Assembly: GCA_023404715.1 (NCBI GenBank)
Contig: JAEYAR010000170.1
Location: 1-64,000, forward strand
Source of the DNA: Bacillota bacterium
GTDB taxonomy: Bacteria; Bacillota; Clostridia; Christensenellales; Aristaeellaceae
Reading direction: 5' to 3'
DNA length: 64,000 nucleotides
Position numbers and translations under genes: made by a program. The notes below the pieces were generated by a model, which saw nothing but the letters and a program-made list of their open reading frames with translations, did not search any database and was not told the origin of the DNA. Shown here one piece after another: positions 1 through 7,717 of this stretch (positions within the stretch are counted from its first letter, which is position 1; each line of letters begins with the position of its first letter).

Positions 1-1548
1 CAGCAGGTCGCACAGCGCCGTGCCGCCCGCCTGGCCGGGATACCAGGCCATGACGACGGCGTTTCCGTCCTCTACGCGCATAGCGCTGCCCGCAAACAGC
101 ACCGTGACGACGGGCCTGCCCGCTTGCACGACCGCGTCCAACAGCTTTTTCTGGCATTGCGGCAGCTCCAGATCCCGCTTATCGCCCGCGTCTCCCTCTT
201 CGCCCTCGACCGTCGCATCCAGCCCCAGGCAGAGGATGACGACGTCCGCACGCTCGGCCACCGCAACGGCTTCCGCCAGGCGATCGCCGGGCTGCGACTC
301 GTTCGTAGAGCGATCCCGCGTCAGCTCGCTGCCCCGTGCGTAGAGCACGCGCGCACGGCCCGCGCATTCCCTGCGCACCGCCTCCAGCACCGTCACGTAG
401 CGCGAGGATTTGCCGTTATAGTTGCCCTCCAAAGCGGCGGTGCTGTCCGCGTTCGGACCGATGACCGCCACCGTCTGAAGGCCCTCTAGCGCGAGCGGCA
501 GAAGCCCGTCGTTTTTGAGCAGCACCATCGCCTCTCGCGCCGCGTCCAGCGCCTTTTCGGCATGCGCGTCGCAGTCGCATACGCCGTAGTCGATGTCGTC
601 GTATTCGCACTTGCCGTCCATCATCCCCAAACGGATGCGCGTCGCCAGCACGCGCTCCGCCGCGAGCGCGATTTCCTCCGCGGTCACCAGGCCGTCTTCA
701 TAGGCCTGCAGGATGTGCAGATAGGTGTTGCCGCAGTTGAGGTCGCATCCGTTCTTCAGCGCCAGCGCCGCGCTTTCCGGCGCCGTGGCGGTGACGAGAT
801 GGTGCATGTGAAAGTCCGCGATCGCCCCGCAGTCGCTGACGAAGTGGCCCTGAAAGCCCCATTTTTCGCGTAGAATCCTTTGAATCAGCGTGGGCGACCC
901 GCAGCAGGGCTCTCCGCTCACGCGGTTGTAGGCGCCCATCACCGCCTCCACCTGCGCCTCCTTTACCAACGCCTCGAAAGCGGGCAGGTACGTCTCCCAT
1001 AGGTCCTTGTCGCTCACGCGCGCGTCAAACTCGTGGCGCAGGCGCTCCGGGCCGGAATGTACGGCCATGTGCTTGGCGCAGGCGGCCGCCTTGAGGTAGC
1101 GCCCCTTGCCCTGCAGGCCGCGCACAAAGCGCACGCCCATGCGCGATGTAAGATAGGGATCCTCGCCGTACGTCTCCTGCCCCCGCCCCCAGCGCGGGTC
1201 GCGGAAGATGTTCACGTTGGGCGACCAGAAGGTCAGCCCCTTATAGATATCGCGGTCGCCGTGTGCGCGCTGCATGTTGTACTTGGCGCGCCCCTCCGTC
1301 GCGATGGTATCCGCAATGCCCTCCAGCGCGTCCGCATCAAACGTCGCCGCCAGGCCGATGGCCTGGGGGAACACCGTCGCCGTGCCCGCGCGCGCCACGC
1401 CGTGCAGCGCCTCGTTCCACCAATTGTACGCCGGGATGCCGAGCCGCTCGACGGCCGGCGCGTTGTAGCGCAGCTGCGACGCCTGCTCTTCTACGCTCAT
1501 CTGAGCTACGAGCGCGCGTGCACGTTCCCGTGCTTCCTCGTTTGTCAT
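1..1548 (-). CDS. Glycoside hydrolase family 3 beta-xylosidase/beta-glucosidase, partial (C-terminus outside window)
   Basis: The first 516 residues are present and the frame is open to the window edge. Residues 43-50 (WWNEALHG) and the RDPRWGRGQETYGEDP stretch near 116-131 are typical of GH3 enzymes of the beta-xylosidase/arabinofuranosidase type. The nucleophile aspartate is expected at D239 in VSDCGAI; SDC rather than SDW is usual in the xylosidase branch. KH at 159-160 is also conserved. Family knowledge: retaining exo-hydrolysis of beta-linked xylosides or glucosides. No signal peptide is seen, so a cytoplasmic enzyme acting on imported oligosaccharides is likely. The ATG at 1548 follows AAGGAGGAGCGG with good spacing. 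It is divergent from a GH4 gene, which fits a sugar-utilisation locus. Exact substrate is not decidable. Confidence 0.93.
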   Translation of the reverse strand, partial: MTNEEARERARALVAQMSVEEQASQLRYNAPAVERLGIPAYNWWNEALHGVARAGTATVFPQAIGLAATFDADALEGIADTIATEGRAKYNMQRAHGDRDIYKGLTFWSPNVNIFRDPRWGRGQETYGEDPYLTSRMGVRFVRGLQGKGRYLKAAACAKHMAVHSGPERLRHEFDARVSDKDLWETYLPAFEALVKEAQVEAVMGAYNRVSGEPCCGSPTLIQRILREKWGFQGHFVSDCGAIADFHMHHLVTATAPESAALALKNGCDLNCGNTYLHILQAYEDGLVTAEEIALAAERVLATRIRLGMMDGKCEYDDIDYGVCDCDAHAEKALDAAREAMVLLKNDGLLPLALEGLQTVAVIGPNADSTAALEGNYNGKSSRYVTVLEAVRRECAGRARVLYARGSELTRDRSTNESQPGDRLAEAVAVAERADVVILCLGLDATVEGEEGDAGDKRDLELPQCQKKLLDAVVQAGRPVVTVLFAGSAMRVEDGNAVVMAWYPGQAGGTALCDLL

Positions 1549-1602
1549 CGGTTCACCGCTCCTCCTTTTGCCGCCTTCGCGTCTTGCGGCCTATCTGCCT
1601 TC

Positions 1603-1631
1603 ATGATACGATCCGGCGCCCCGCATGTCAA
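1603..1631 (-). promoter_or_regulatory. Promoter of the GH3 gene
   Basis: On the minus strand TTGACA (1626-1631) is separated by 17 bp from TATCAT (1603-1608), about 55 bp before the GH3 start codon. The -35 is a perfect consensus match. Confidence 0.7.
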
Positions 1632-1658
1632 GAGGGCCTGCATCTTTTGCATGTTCGC

Positions 1659-1688
1659 TTGTGTACCGGACGTTTTTCGCTGTATACT
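1659..1688 (+). promoter_or_regulatory. Possible promoter of the GH4 gene
   Basis: TTGTGT (1659-1664), 18 bp, TATACT (1683-1688), ending about 38 bp before the preferred GH4 start. It is divergent from the GH3 promoter, with about 30 bp between the two -35 boxes, so one regulator could control both. Weak -35. Confidence 0.45.
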
Positions 1689-1726
1689 GTGCGTAACAAA
1701 TCCGGAAAAACATGCGGAGGATGGCC

Positions 1727-3130
1727 ATGCAAACGGATGGAAGAAGGGCCTGGGATATCAAGATCGCCTGCTTGGGCGGCGGCTCATGCGGGCGGCTTTG
1801 GGCGCTGATGCGCGATCTGGCGTTGGAGGGCGCGCTTGCAGGCACGCTCGCGCTGTACGACGTCGATGCCGAGGCGGCGCAAAAGAACGCCGCCATCGGC
1901 AACCGGATGAAAAATCGCGCGGAGGTCGTAGGTAAATTCAACTATGTCGCCTGCAAAAGCCAGGCCGAGGCGCTCGAGGGGGCGGATTTTGTCGTCCTCT
2001 CCCTCCTGCCCGGCACGCTGCGAGAGGTGGAATCGGATCTGTGTGCGCCGCAGTTGTGCGGCGTCTACCAGCCGGCAGGCGATACGACGGGGCCCGGCGG
2101 GCTCATGCGCGCCCTGCGCGCCGGCCCCATCTATCAGCGCATCGCGTTGGACGTCAAGGCCTACTGCCCGGACGCATTCGTCTTAAACTACACGACCCCC
2201 ATGGCGCACTGCCTGCGCGTGCTGTACGACGCCTTCCCGGCCATCCGCGCATTCGGCTGGTGCGGCGAAACCGCCTCTGCAAAGACGCTGCTGTGCAAAG
2301 CCTTGTACGACATATGCGGGATCGCCGGCGTACGCCGCCGCTCGCTCGTCACGCAGGTGCAGGGGATAAACCACTTCACCTGGATTGCGCAAGCCTCCTG
2401 GCGTGGCATGGATCTGCTGCCCGTCTATAGGGCGTTCGCGGAGAAATATGCCGAAACCGGCTACGTCGAAGGCGCGGACGGCGATTGGCAAACGCGTCCG
2501 TTTGAATGCGCGCATCGCGTGAAATTCGACCTGTTTTTGCGTTACGGCGCCATCGCCGCCGCTTCAGACCGCTGCCTGGCCGAATTCCTTCCCTGCCCGC
2601 GCTATTTGCGCACGCCCGAATGCGCGGCGGAGTGGAAGTTCGCGCTGACACCTATCTCCTGGCATCACGAAGAGCGCGCGCGGCGCGCGGCCCTTCGCGA
2701 GCGGTATGTTTCCGGCGCGGCGGAAATGCCCCTCACGCCCTCCGGAGACATGGCAGTAGCGATCTTCAAAGCGCTGCTGGGCCTGGGCGATCTGACGGTG
2801 GACGTCAACCTGCCCAACGCCGGCCAGATCACAAACGTGCCGCTCGGCGCGGTGGTCGAGACCGGCGCCTGCGTGCGCGATCATCACATCGCGCCGCTCG
2901 TAACCGGCCCGCTTCCCCCGCAGATTCTCTCGCTCACGATGCCTGCGCTCGCCGCGCAAGAGGCGGTTTTGGACGCTGTCCGCGGGCGCGACGCTCAAAA
3001 GGCCGTCTCCGCGTTCGTCGACGACCCGCTTATGTGCCGCGTGTCGGGCAAGAATGCCGTCAAACTCATGCGCGCTATGCTCTCCGGCTCCTCCGCCTAC
3101 CTGCGCGGCTTTCATTTGGACGTCCGTTGA
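1727..3130 (+). CDS. Glycoside hydrolase family 4 (NAD/Mn-dependent alpha-glucosidase or alpha-galactosidase type)
   Basis: 467 residues, normal length for GH4. The N-terminus IKIACLGGGSCGR is a Rossmann dinucleotide loop. LNYTTPM, the cysteine in GWCGE and GINHFTW match the conserved GH4 metal- and substrate-binding blocks (the family uses NAD+ and Mn2+ in a redox-assisted elimination mechanism). Cytoplasmic; no signal peptide. An upstream in-frame ATG at 1712 exists, but GCGGAGG (1714-1720) sits correctly only for ATG 1727, which is chosen here. The gene ends 2 bp from the convergent regulator at 3133. GH4 specificity (alpha-glucoside, alpha-galactoside, galacturonide, 6-phospho-glycoside) cannot be told from motifs alone. 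Divergent pairing with GH3 suggests joint glycan degradation. Confidence 0.9.
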   Translation: MQTDGRRAWDIKIACLGGGSCGRLWALMRDLALEGALAGTLALYDVDAEAAQKNAAIGNRMKNRAEVVGKFNYVACKSQAEALEGADFVVLSLLPGTLREVESDLCAPQLCGVYQPAGDTTGPGGLMRALRAGPIYQRIALDVKAYCPDAFVLNYTTPMAHCLRVLYDAFPAIRAFGWCGETASAKTLLCKALYDICGIAGVRRRSLVTQVQGINHFTWIAQASWRGMDLLPVYRAFAEKYAETGYVEGADGDWQTRPFECAHRVKFDLFLRYGAIAAASDRCLAEFLPCPRYLRTPECAAEWKFALTPISWHHEERARRAALRERYVSGAAEMPLTPSGDMAVAIFKALLGLGDLTVDVNLPNAGQITNVPLGAVVETGACVRDHHIAPLVTGPLPPQILSLTMPALAAQEAVLDAVRGRDAQKAVSAFVDDPLMCRVSGKNAVKLMRAMLSGSSAYLRGFHLDVR

Positions 3131-3132
3131 GC

Positions 3133-3795
3133 TCAGTCGTGCACCATATAGCCCGCGCGCTTTTGCGTAAGGATGAAATCCGGATAGCCCAGCTTGCGCA
3201 GCTTGATGCGCAGGTGGTTGATGTTCACCGTCAGCATGTCGCTGCTGCGGAAGACGTCGTTTTTCCAGATCGCGTCCATCAGCTCCTCGCGCGATACGAT
3301 GCGGTTCTTCCCTTCCAGCAGCGCCATGATCAGCCGCGCCTCCGTCGGCGTCAGCCCGATCGCTCCGTTCGCATCGCGCAGTTCTCTGCGCTCGATGTCG
3401 AAGACGACGCCGTGCGCGCCGAGCGTCCCCGGAATTTCGATTTTCCCCAGCATCTGCTCAGCCCGCTCTGCGACGCCCTGCGGCCCGGCCGATCGCGCGA
3501 TGCAGTCGCTCGCCCCGATGGTCACCGCGTCCGTCATGCGAACCTGCCTGCCGAGTGGCTGGATGAACAAAACGGGCAGCTCTTTCGCATGCGACCGGAT
3601 CTGCGCGCACAGAAAAAGCCCGCTGTTCATCGGCTGAACGGCATCTACGATCGCCAAATCCGGAGCGCATCCCAGGCATTCCGCCAACGCCTGGGTTGTG
3701 CTGACCGACAGGCAAACCTCAAATCCTCTGTCCTCCAGCTCCTTCGGCAAGCATGCCATGTCCTCTTGTGATGACGCAACGAATACCCTTTTCAT
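3133..3795 (-). CDS. Atypical OmpR-type response regulator with degenerate receiver domain
   Basis: 220 residues. The C-terminal half (about 120-220) is a clear OmpR/PhoB winged helix: LTPTEARLIMALL, then SREELMDAIW, then a recognition segment around SDMLTVNINHLRIKLRKLG and a terminal wing ILTQKRAGYMV. The N-terminal half has the length and spacing of a receiver, including an aspartate in LAIVDAVQP. However, the acidic pair at the first strand is replaced (VFVASSQED), and the conserved lysine and Thr/Ser positions are not where expected (DCIARS, VLFIQP). Phosphorylation-independent or stand-alone regulation is therefore likely (inference). ATG 3795 is preferred over an upstream ATG because AAAGGTG precedes it. 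No histidine kinase is adjacent. It lies downstream of the MacAB-like operon but has its own promoter. Confidence 0.8.
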   Translation of the reverse strand: MKRVFVASSQEDMACLPKELEDRGFEVCLSVSTTQALAECLGCAPDLAIVDAVQPMNSGLFLCAQIRSHAKELPVLFIQPLGRQVRMTDAVTIGASDCIARSAGPQGVAERAEQMLGKIEIPGTLGAHGVVFDIERRELRDANGAIGLTPTEARLIMALLEGKNRIVSREELMDAIWKNDVFRSSDMLTVNINHLRIKLRKLGYPDFILTQKRAGYMVHD

Positions 3796-3811
3796 ATTCA
3801 ACACCTTTCCC

Positions 3812-3823
3812 TTTTGTACAAAA
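3812..3823. promoter_or_regulatory. 12-bp perfect palindrome TTTTGTACAAAA, candidate operator
   Basis: It lies in the 5' leader of the atypical regulator, between its -10 and start codon. The core TGTACA recurs at 3863-3868, overlapping the -35 box, so autoregulation at two half-turn-related sites is possible. Inference only. Confidence 0.4.
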
Positions 3824-3840
3824 TACATTTGCACTTCCTA

Positions 3841-3869
3841 ATTTTAACACATTTTCAAGAGATGTACAA
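3841..3869 (-). promoter_or_regulatory. Promoter of the atypical response regulator
   Basis: Minus strand TTGTAC (3864-3869), 17 bp, TAAAAT (3841-3846), about 45 bp before the start codon at 3795. The AT-rich leader stands out from the GC-rich surroundings. Confidence 0.65.
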
Positions 3870-3945
3870 CCTTTTTATTCCCAATAGCAGTATTTTATAA
3901 AGAAAAATGCCCTTTGTGCGCGCCGACAGGCCCATAATAGGTAAA

Positions 3946-3980
3946 GAAAAAGAGAAGAAAGCTTTTTTCTTCTCTTTTTC
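3946..3980. terminator. AT-rich 14-bp hairpin after the MacB-like permease
   Basis: GAAAAAGAGAAGAA (3946-3959) is perfectly complementary to 3967-3980 with a 7-nt loop. It lies 11 bp beyond the stop codon of the permease, before the next leftward promoter. The stem itself provides a pyrimidine-rich 3' arm. Likely the operon terminator, although it lacks a classical GC stem. Confidence 0.55.
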
Positions 3981-3990
3981 CATCTTTTAT

Positions 3991-5163
3991 TCACTCGTGC
4001 CGCAGCGCGTCGATGGGTTTGAGCTTACTGGCCTTGTTGGCCGGATAAATGCCGAAGACGATGCCGATGAAGATCGCGAACGAGAGCGCGAGGCTCGCGC
4101 TGCCCGGCGTCATGTACAGGTCCGGCATGTCCATCGGCCCGCGTAGCATCATCAGTAGCCCTATCGAGGCGAGCAGGCCGATCAGCCCGCCTGCCACCGA
4201 GAGCACGACCGCTTCGATCAGAAATTGGATCAGGATCGCGCTGCGCGGCGCGCCGATGGCTTTGCGGATGCCGATTTCGCGCGTGCGCTCTGTGACGGAG
4301 ACGAGCATGATGTTCATGATGCCGATGCCGCCGACCAGCAGCGCAATGCCCGCGATGCCGGTGATCAGCGTCGTCAGCGTGCCGGTCACCTCGTTCATCA
4401 TGTCTAGGATGGCGGATTGGCTGGTAATCGCATAGTCGTCGTCCGGATCGCTCACGCGCGCGGAGACGAAGCGCCTGAGCGCTTGCTCCGCCTCGTCCAT
4501 CACGCTCTCAGAGGCGCCCGAGGCGTAAAAGCTCGTGATGGACGTCGTGCCGAAGATGCGCTGCGCCAGCGTAAAGGGGATGGTGATCGTCTCGTCGTCG
4601 GAGACGATCATGCTCGCCCCCTGCTCCTCGAGCAGGCCGACGATCTTAAAGTCGTAGCCGCGCACGGAGACGGTATTGCCGATCACGTCGCGCGTGCCGA
4701 AGAGCTTGTCTGCCACCTTAACGCCCACTACGCAGACCGGTAGGCGCAGGTCGTTATCCATCTGCGTAATGCCCACGCCCTTTTCGACGTTCAGCGCGCG
4801 GATATCGTAATAGGACGCGCCTACGCCCTCAAGCGTGCAGTCATAGCTGTCCAGGGTCGACTTGGCCGTCACGCTCTGGCTGACGGTGGGCGATACGGCG
4901 CTGATCGTCTCGCCGTCGACAAGGGCGGCGAGGTTATCTACGTCGATGCCGGTGTAACGCTCCGTCTTGATGCGCACCTGAAAGAGGTTGGCGCCCAGAT
5001 CCTCGATTTGCGCCGTCACCGTATCCATCGCGCCCTCGCCCAGCGAGGATAGCACGACGACGGCGATGACGCCGATGATCACGCCCAGCACCGTCAGGAA
5101 CGAGCGCATCTTGTTGGAGAGGATGGAGGAGAAGGCCATCTTGATCGATTGAAGGATGCTCAT
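3991..5163 (-). CDS. MacB-like ABC transporter permease
   Basis: 390 residues. One membrane segment near residues 20-42 follows an N-terminal amphipathic stretch. A long extracytoplasmic MacB periplasmic-core-type domain spans about 45-240, and the FtsX-type C-terminal region contains three membrane segments (about 270-295, 320-345, 360-380). VTERTREIGIRKAIGA is the signature of MacB/LolC/FtsX permeases that couples to the ATPase. Its ATG overlaps the ATPase stop codon as ATGA (5160-5163), with GGGAGGTG inside the upstream gene as ribosome-binding site. Together with the ATPase and the adaptor it forms a tripartite-style exporter; in Gram-positive bacteria such sets usually export peptides, lipids or antibiotics. 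Substrate unknown. Confidence 0.92.
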   Translation of the reverse strand: MSILQSIKMAFSSILSNKMRSFLTVLGVIIGVIAVVVLSSLGEGAMDTVTAQIEDLGANLFQVRIKTERYTGIDVDNLAALVDGETISAVSPTVSQSVTAKSTLDSYDCTLEGVGASYYDIRALNVEKGVGITQMDNDLRLPVCVVGVKVADKLFGTRDVIGNTVSVRGYDFKIVGLLEEQGASMIVSDDETITIPFTLAQRIFGTTSITSFYASGASESVMDEAEQALRRFVSARVSDPDDDYAITSQSAILDMMNEVTGTLTTLITGIAGIALLVGGIGIMNIMLVSVTERTREIGIRKAIGAPRSAILIQFLIEAVVLSVAGGLIGLLASIGLLMMLRGPMDMPDLYMTPGSASLALSFAIFIGIVFGIYPANKASKLKPIDALRHE

Positions 5164-5873
5164 GCGCCCGCACCTCCCTTTGCCTTTTGCCTGCGGTCGG
5201 CGCCCGGCTCCAGCTCGCTGAGCTTGCCGTCGCGGATGTGTACGCAGCGCGGCGCGCGCTCTGCGATCTCGGGATTATGGGTGATGAGCACGATGGCATT
5301 GCCCTGCGCGTGCAGCTCCTCCAGCATGTCCATAATCTCCACCGTCGTCTTGGAGTCGAGGTTGCCCGTGGGTTCGTCCGCCAGGATGAGCGTGGGGCGC
5401 GTTACCACCGCGCGCGCCACGGCGACGCGCTGCTGTTGCCCGCCAGAGAGTTGATTCGGCCGGTGGTGCATGCGCGAGCCCAGGCCCACGCGCTCCAGCG
5501 CCTCGCCCACGCGCAGGCGGCGCTGCGCCGCGCCGACGCCCTGATAAATGAGCGGCAGCTCCACGTTTTCGTACGCCGTCAGCTTCTGCAGCAGGTTGAA
5601 CTGCTGAAAGATGAAGCCGATCTTCCGGTTGCGGATCGAGGCGAGCTGGCGCTGGGAATAGCGCGTGATGTCGAGCCCGTCCAGCTTATACGTGCCCCCG
5701 TCCGCCGTGTCCAGGCAGCCGATGATGTTCATGAGCGTGCTCTTGCCGGAGCCCGACGGACCGATGATCGCGACGTACTCGTGGTCGCCGACCGTGAGGC
5801 TCACGTGATCGAGCGCCATCAGCACCTCGCCGCCCAGCTCATAGCGCTTTTGAATGTCCGAAAGTTCGATCAT
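5160..5873 (-). CDS. MacB/LolD-type ABC transporter ATP-binding protein
   Basis: 237 residues. Walker A GPSGSGKST (about 41-49), Q-loop in FIFQQFNLL, signature LSGGQQQRVAVARA, Walker B with TLILADEPTGNLD, and H-loop VLITHNPE are all intact. The TGNLD ending is characteristic of the LolD/MacB/FtsE family. It is expected to energise the FtsX-type permease encoded immediately downstream, with which it overlaps by 4 nt. It follows the adaptor gene after a single base, with GAGGAG as ribosome-binding site. Three-gene operon, cytoplasmic side of the membrane. Confidence 0.95.
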   Translation of the reverse strand: MIELSDIQKRYELGGEVLMALDHVSLTVGDHEYVAIIGPSGSGKSTLMNIIGCLDTADGGTYKLDGLDITRYSQRQLASIRNRKIGFIFQQFNLLQKLTAYENVELPLIYQGVGAAQRRLRVGEALERVGLGSRMHHRPNQLSGGQQQRVAVARAVVTRPTLILADEPTGNLDSKTTVEIMDMLEELHAQGNAIVLITHNPEIAERAPRCVHIRDGKLSELEPGADRRQKAKGGAGA

Positions 5874-5874
5874 A

Positions 5875-7446
5875 TCACATGCTCCTCATCGACATCATGG
5901 TATCCATCAGGCTGTTGCCGCTGCGGGCGAGCACGACCTCTTCGCCGTCCGAAAGGCCCGAGAGGATCTGCGCTTGCTCTCCGGCTACCAGACCGACGTC
6001 TACCTTGACCATGAGCTGCGGGGCGACGGATTGCAAAACCGCGGCGTCGTTCTGGCGCATAAAGGGGTTGCGCGAGGCGCTACGCGTAATGCTGGCGCCC
6101 GCCAGGTCCGCATCCGTGGGCATGCGCATCACGTAACGGTCCGTACCCACCGTCTGCAGCGCGGCGACCGGCACGAGCAGCGCATTTTGCGCGCTGGCTA
6201 CCTCTATGTCGCCCGAGGCGCTCATCTGCGGCAGCATACCGTCCTGTCCGTCCATGTAAAGGAGGACCTCGTACTTGGTGATCTCGCCCGTTCGCGTGCC
6301 CAGCGGGAGCACGCGGTCCACGCTTGCCATATACTTCTTGTCCGGCAGCGCGTCCAGCTTGATCGTCGCCTTCTGTCCAGCCTGAACGGATGCGATATCC
6401 AGCTCGTCGACCGTAAGGCGCACCTTCATGCGGCGGCTATCCAGCACCGTGGCGCTGCTCATGCCCTCCTGTACGTTCATGCCCTCGTAGAGCGCGATGC
6501 CGTCCACCACACCGGTGATCGGCGCGCGCACTTCGAGCGCTTCGATATCTCTGCGCACGCTGTCGATATCGCGCTGCTTCTGCTCCTTTTGCAGCAGTTT
6601 CTTTTCCAGTTCGAGTGATACGGCGTCGCTTTCAAGCGAAAAGAGCTGCTCGTTCGCGTCCACCTCGTCGTTTTCCTTGACCGATACGCGCTTGATCTTG
6701 CCGGAGACGCCCGTGATGCCCAGCGGCTTGCTGAGCGCGAGCTTTCCAGAGCCCACCTCCGTACCCGATTCCAGGCGAACGGTCGCCGTCTCGCCGATCG
6801 CGTACGTGTCGTTCTGGATGCAGATCAGGGCCTCTCCATCCACGATAGAGAGGACGGAGCCGCTCTCCACCTTGCTGTCTACGTACACCTTGACGTCCTG
6901 CCCGACGTATAGGCTGCTCGCCGGCACCGTCACGGTCATTCGTCCGTCGGTAGATAGCACCATCAGCGCCCCGTATTGGCGCTGCACGGTCGCCATGTCG
7001 TCGCCGTCTTCGATCTTGAGCTGCTTGACGCGCCCGTCTGCGGGCGCGCGCACGGTCGTCGACGCACTGCGAACGCCCGCCGCCGACAGATCCAGCTCGA
7101 GCTCGTACATCTCGTCTGTCAACGTGCGCAGCCTATCGCTCAGGTCGTCGTTTGAAAGGGTAAAGAGCAGCTCGCCCGCTTCTACCGCGTCACCGTTTTC
7201 GACGAACACTTCCTCCACGCGGCCGCCCGTTTTCAGGTATACCTCTTGCTTTTCAGAGGCCTCTAGCGTACCCGTGCCGTGGACCGTCACCGAGATGTCC
7301 CCGCGCGACGCCTGCGCGCTGCTCAGATTGAGCGAATCTACGGTCATCTGGCGGCCTTCCCGCGGCAGCAGCAGCGCGCAGGCCGCTAGCGCTGCCACGA
7401 TGACGACGACGATGACGGTCACCCAGATCTTTTTCGAGTGCTTCAT
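5875..7446 (-). CDS. MacA/HlyD-type membrane-fusion (adaptor) protein
   Basis: 523 residues. There is an uncleaved N-terminal anchor at about 8-30 (VTVIVVVIVAALAACALLL). It is followed by a split barrel-sandwich/lipoyl-like region, first half near 60-115 (GTGTLEASEKQEVYLKTGGRVEEVFVENGDAVEAGE type) and a second barrel near 235-265. A helical hairpin with ELEKKLLQKEQKQRDIDSVRRDIEALEVRAPITG precedes a beta-barrel domain (VRLTVDELDIASVQAGQKATIKLDALP). Family knowledge: links the ABC permease to extracytoplasmic partners or substrate. The ATG at 7446 is preferred because AGGAGA is correctly spaced to it; two in-frame ATGs upstream lie too close to or before that site. First gene of the exporter operon. 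Confidence 0.9.
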   Translation of the reverse strand: MKHSKKIWVTVIVVVIVAALAACALLLPREGRQMTVDSLNLSSAQASRGDISVTVHGTGTLEASEKQEVYLKTGGRVEEVFVENGDAVEAGELLFTLSNDDLSDRLRTLTDEMYELELDLSAAGVRSASTTVRAPADGRVKQLKIEDGDDMATVQRQYGALMVLSTDGRMTVTVPASSLYVGQDVKVYVDSKVESGSVLSIVDGEALICIQNDTYAIGETATVRLESGTEVGSGKLALSKPLGITGVSGKIKRVSVKENDEVDANEQLFSLESDAVSLELEKKLLQKEQKQRDIDSVRRDIEALEVRAPITGVVDGIALYEGMNVQEGMSSATVLDSRRMKVRLTVDELDIASVQAGQKATIKLDALPDKKYMASVDRVLPLGTRTGEITKYEVLLYMDGQDGMLPQMSASGDIEVASAQNALLVPVAALQTVGTDRYVMRMPTDADLAGASITRSASRNPFMRQNDAAVLQSVAPQLMVKVDVGLVAGEQAQILSGLSDGEEVVLARSGNSLMDTMMSMRSM

Positions 7447-7492
7447 ATCCATTCTCCTATCCTGATGCTCCATTTTCATTTCGAGTAGATGT

Positions 7493-7521
7493 AGTATACA
7501 TTAGACAGCTAACCAATTCAA
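7493..7521 (-). promoter_or_regulatory. Promoter of the MacAB-like operon
   Basis: Minus strand TTGAAT (7516-7521), 17 bp, TATACT (7493-7498), about 47 bp before the adaptor start. Confidence 0.65.
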
Positions 7522-7655
7522 GAGGAGACCTCATCACTTATACCTTTGCCCGTGCGAAATGTCGCCCGCGCCGTCTTAACGCTATGCGTGCACGGACAAA
7601 TCCATGCGCACGGAGTCAGTCCGCCCCTTCTTCTGCCCGAATATAGAAAAAACAC

Positions 7656-7684
7656 TTGCGCAAACGCGCGCGAAAGGGGATAAT
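7656..7684 (+). promoter_or_regulatory. Promoter of dnaX
   Basis: TTGCGC (7656-7661), 17 bp, GATAAT (7679-7684), 33 bp before the dnaX start. The same unusual TTGCGC -35 recurs at 10271 and 53248. Confidence 0.65.
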
Positions 7685-7717
7685 AAAAGAAAAAGTCGGA
7701 TGAAAGGAATCGTTCAT

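Noticed and set aside
1033..1935. 300-codon rightward frame
   Set aside because: Antisense to GH3 and overlapping the GH4 start; both real genes have clear motifs.
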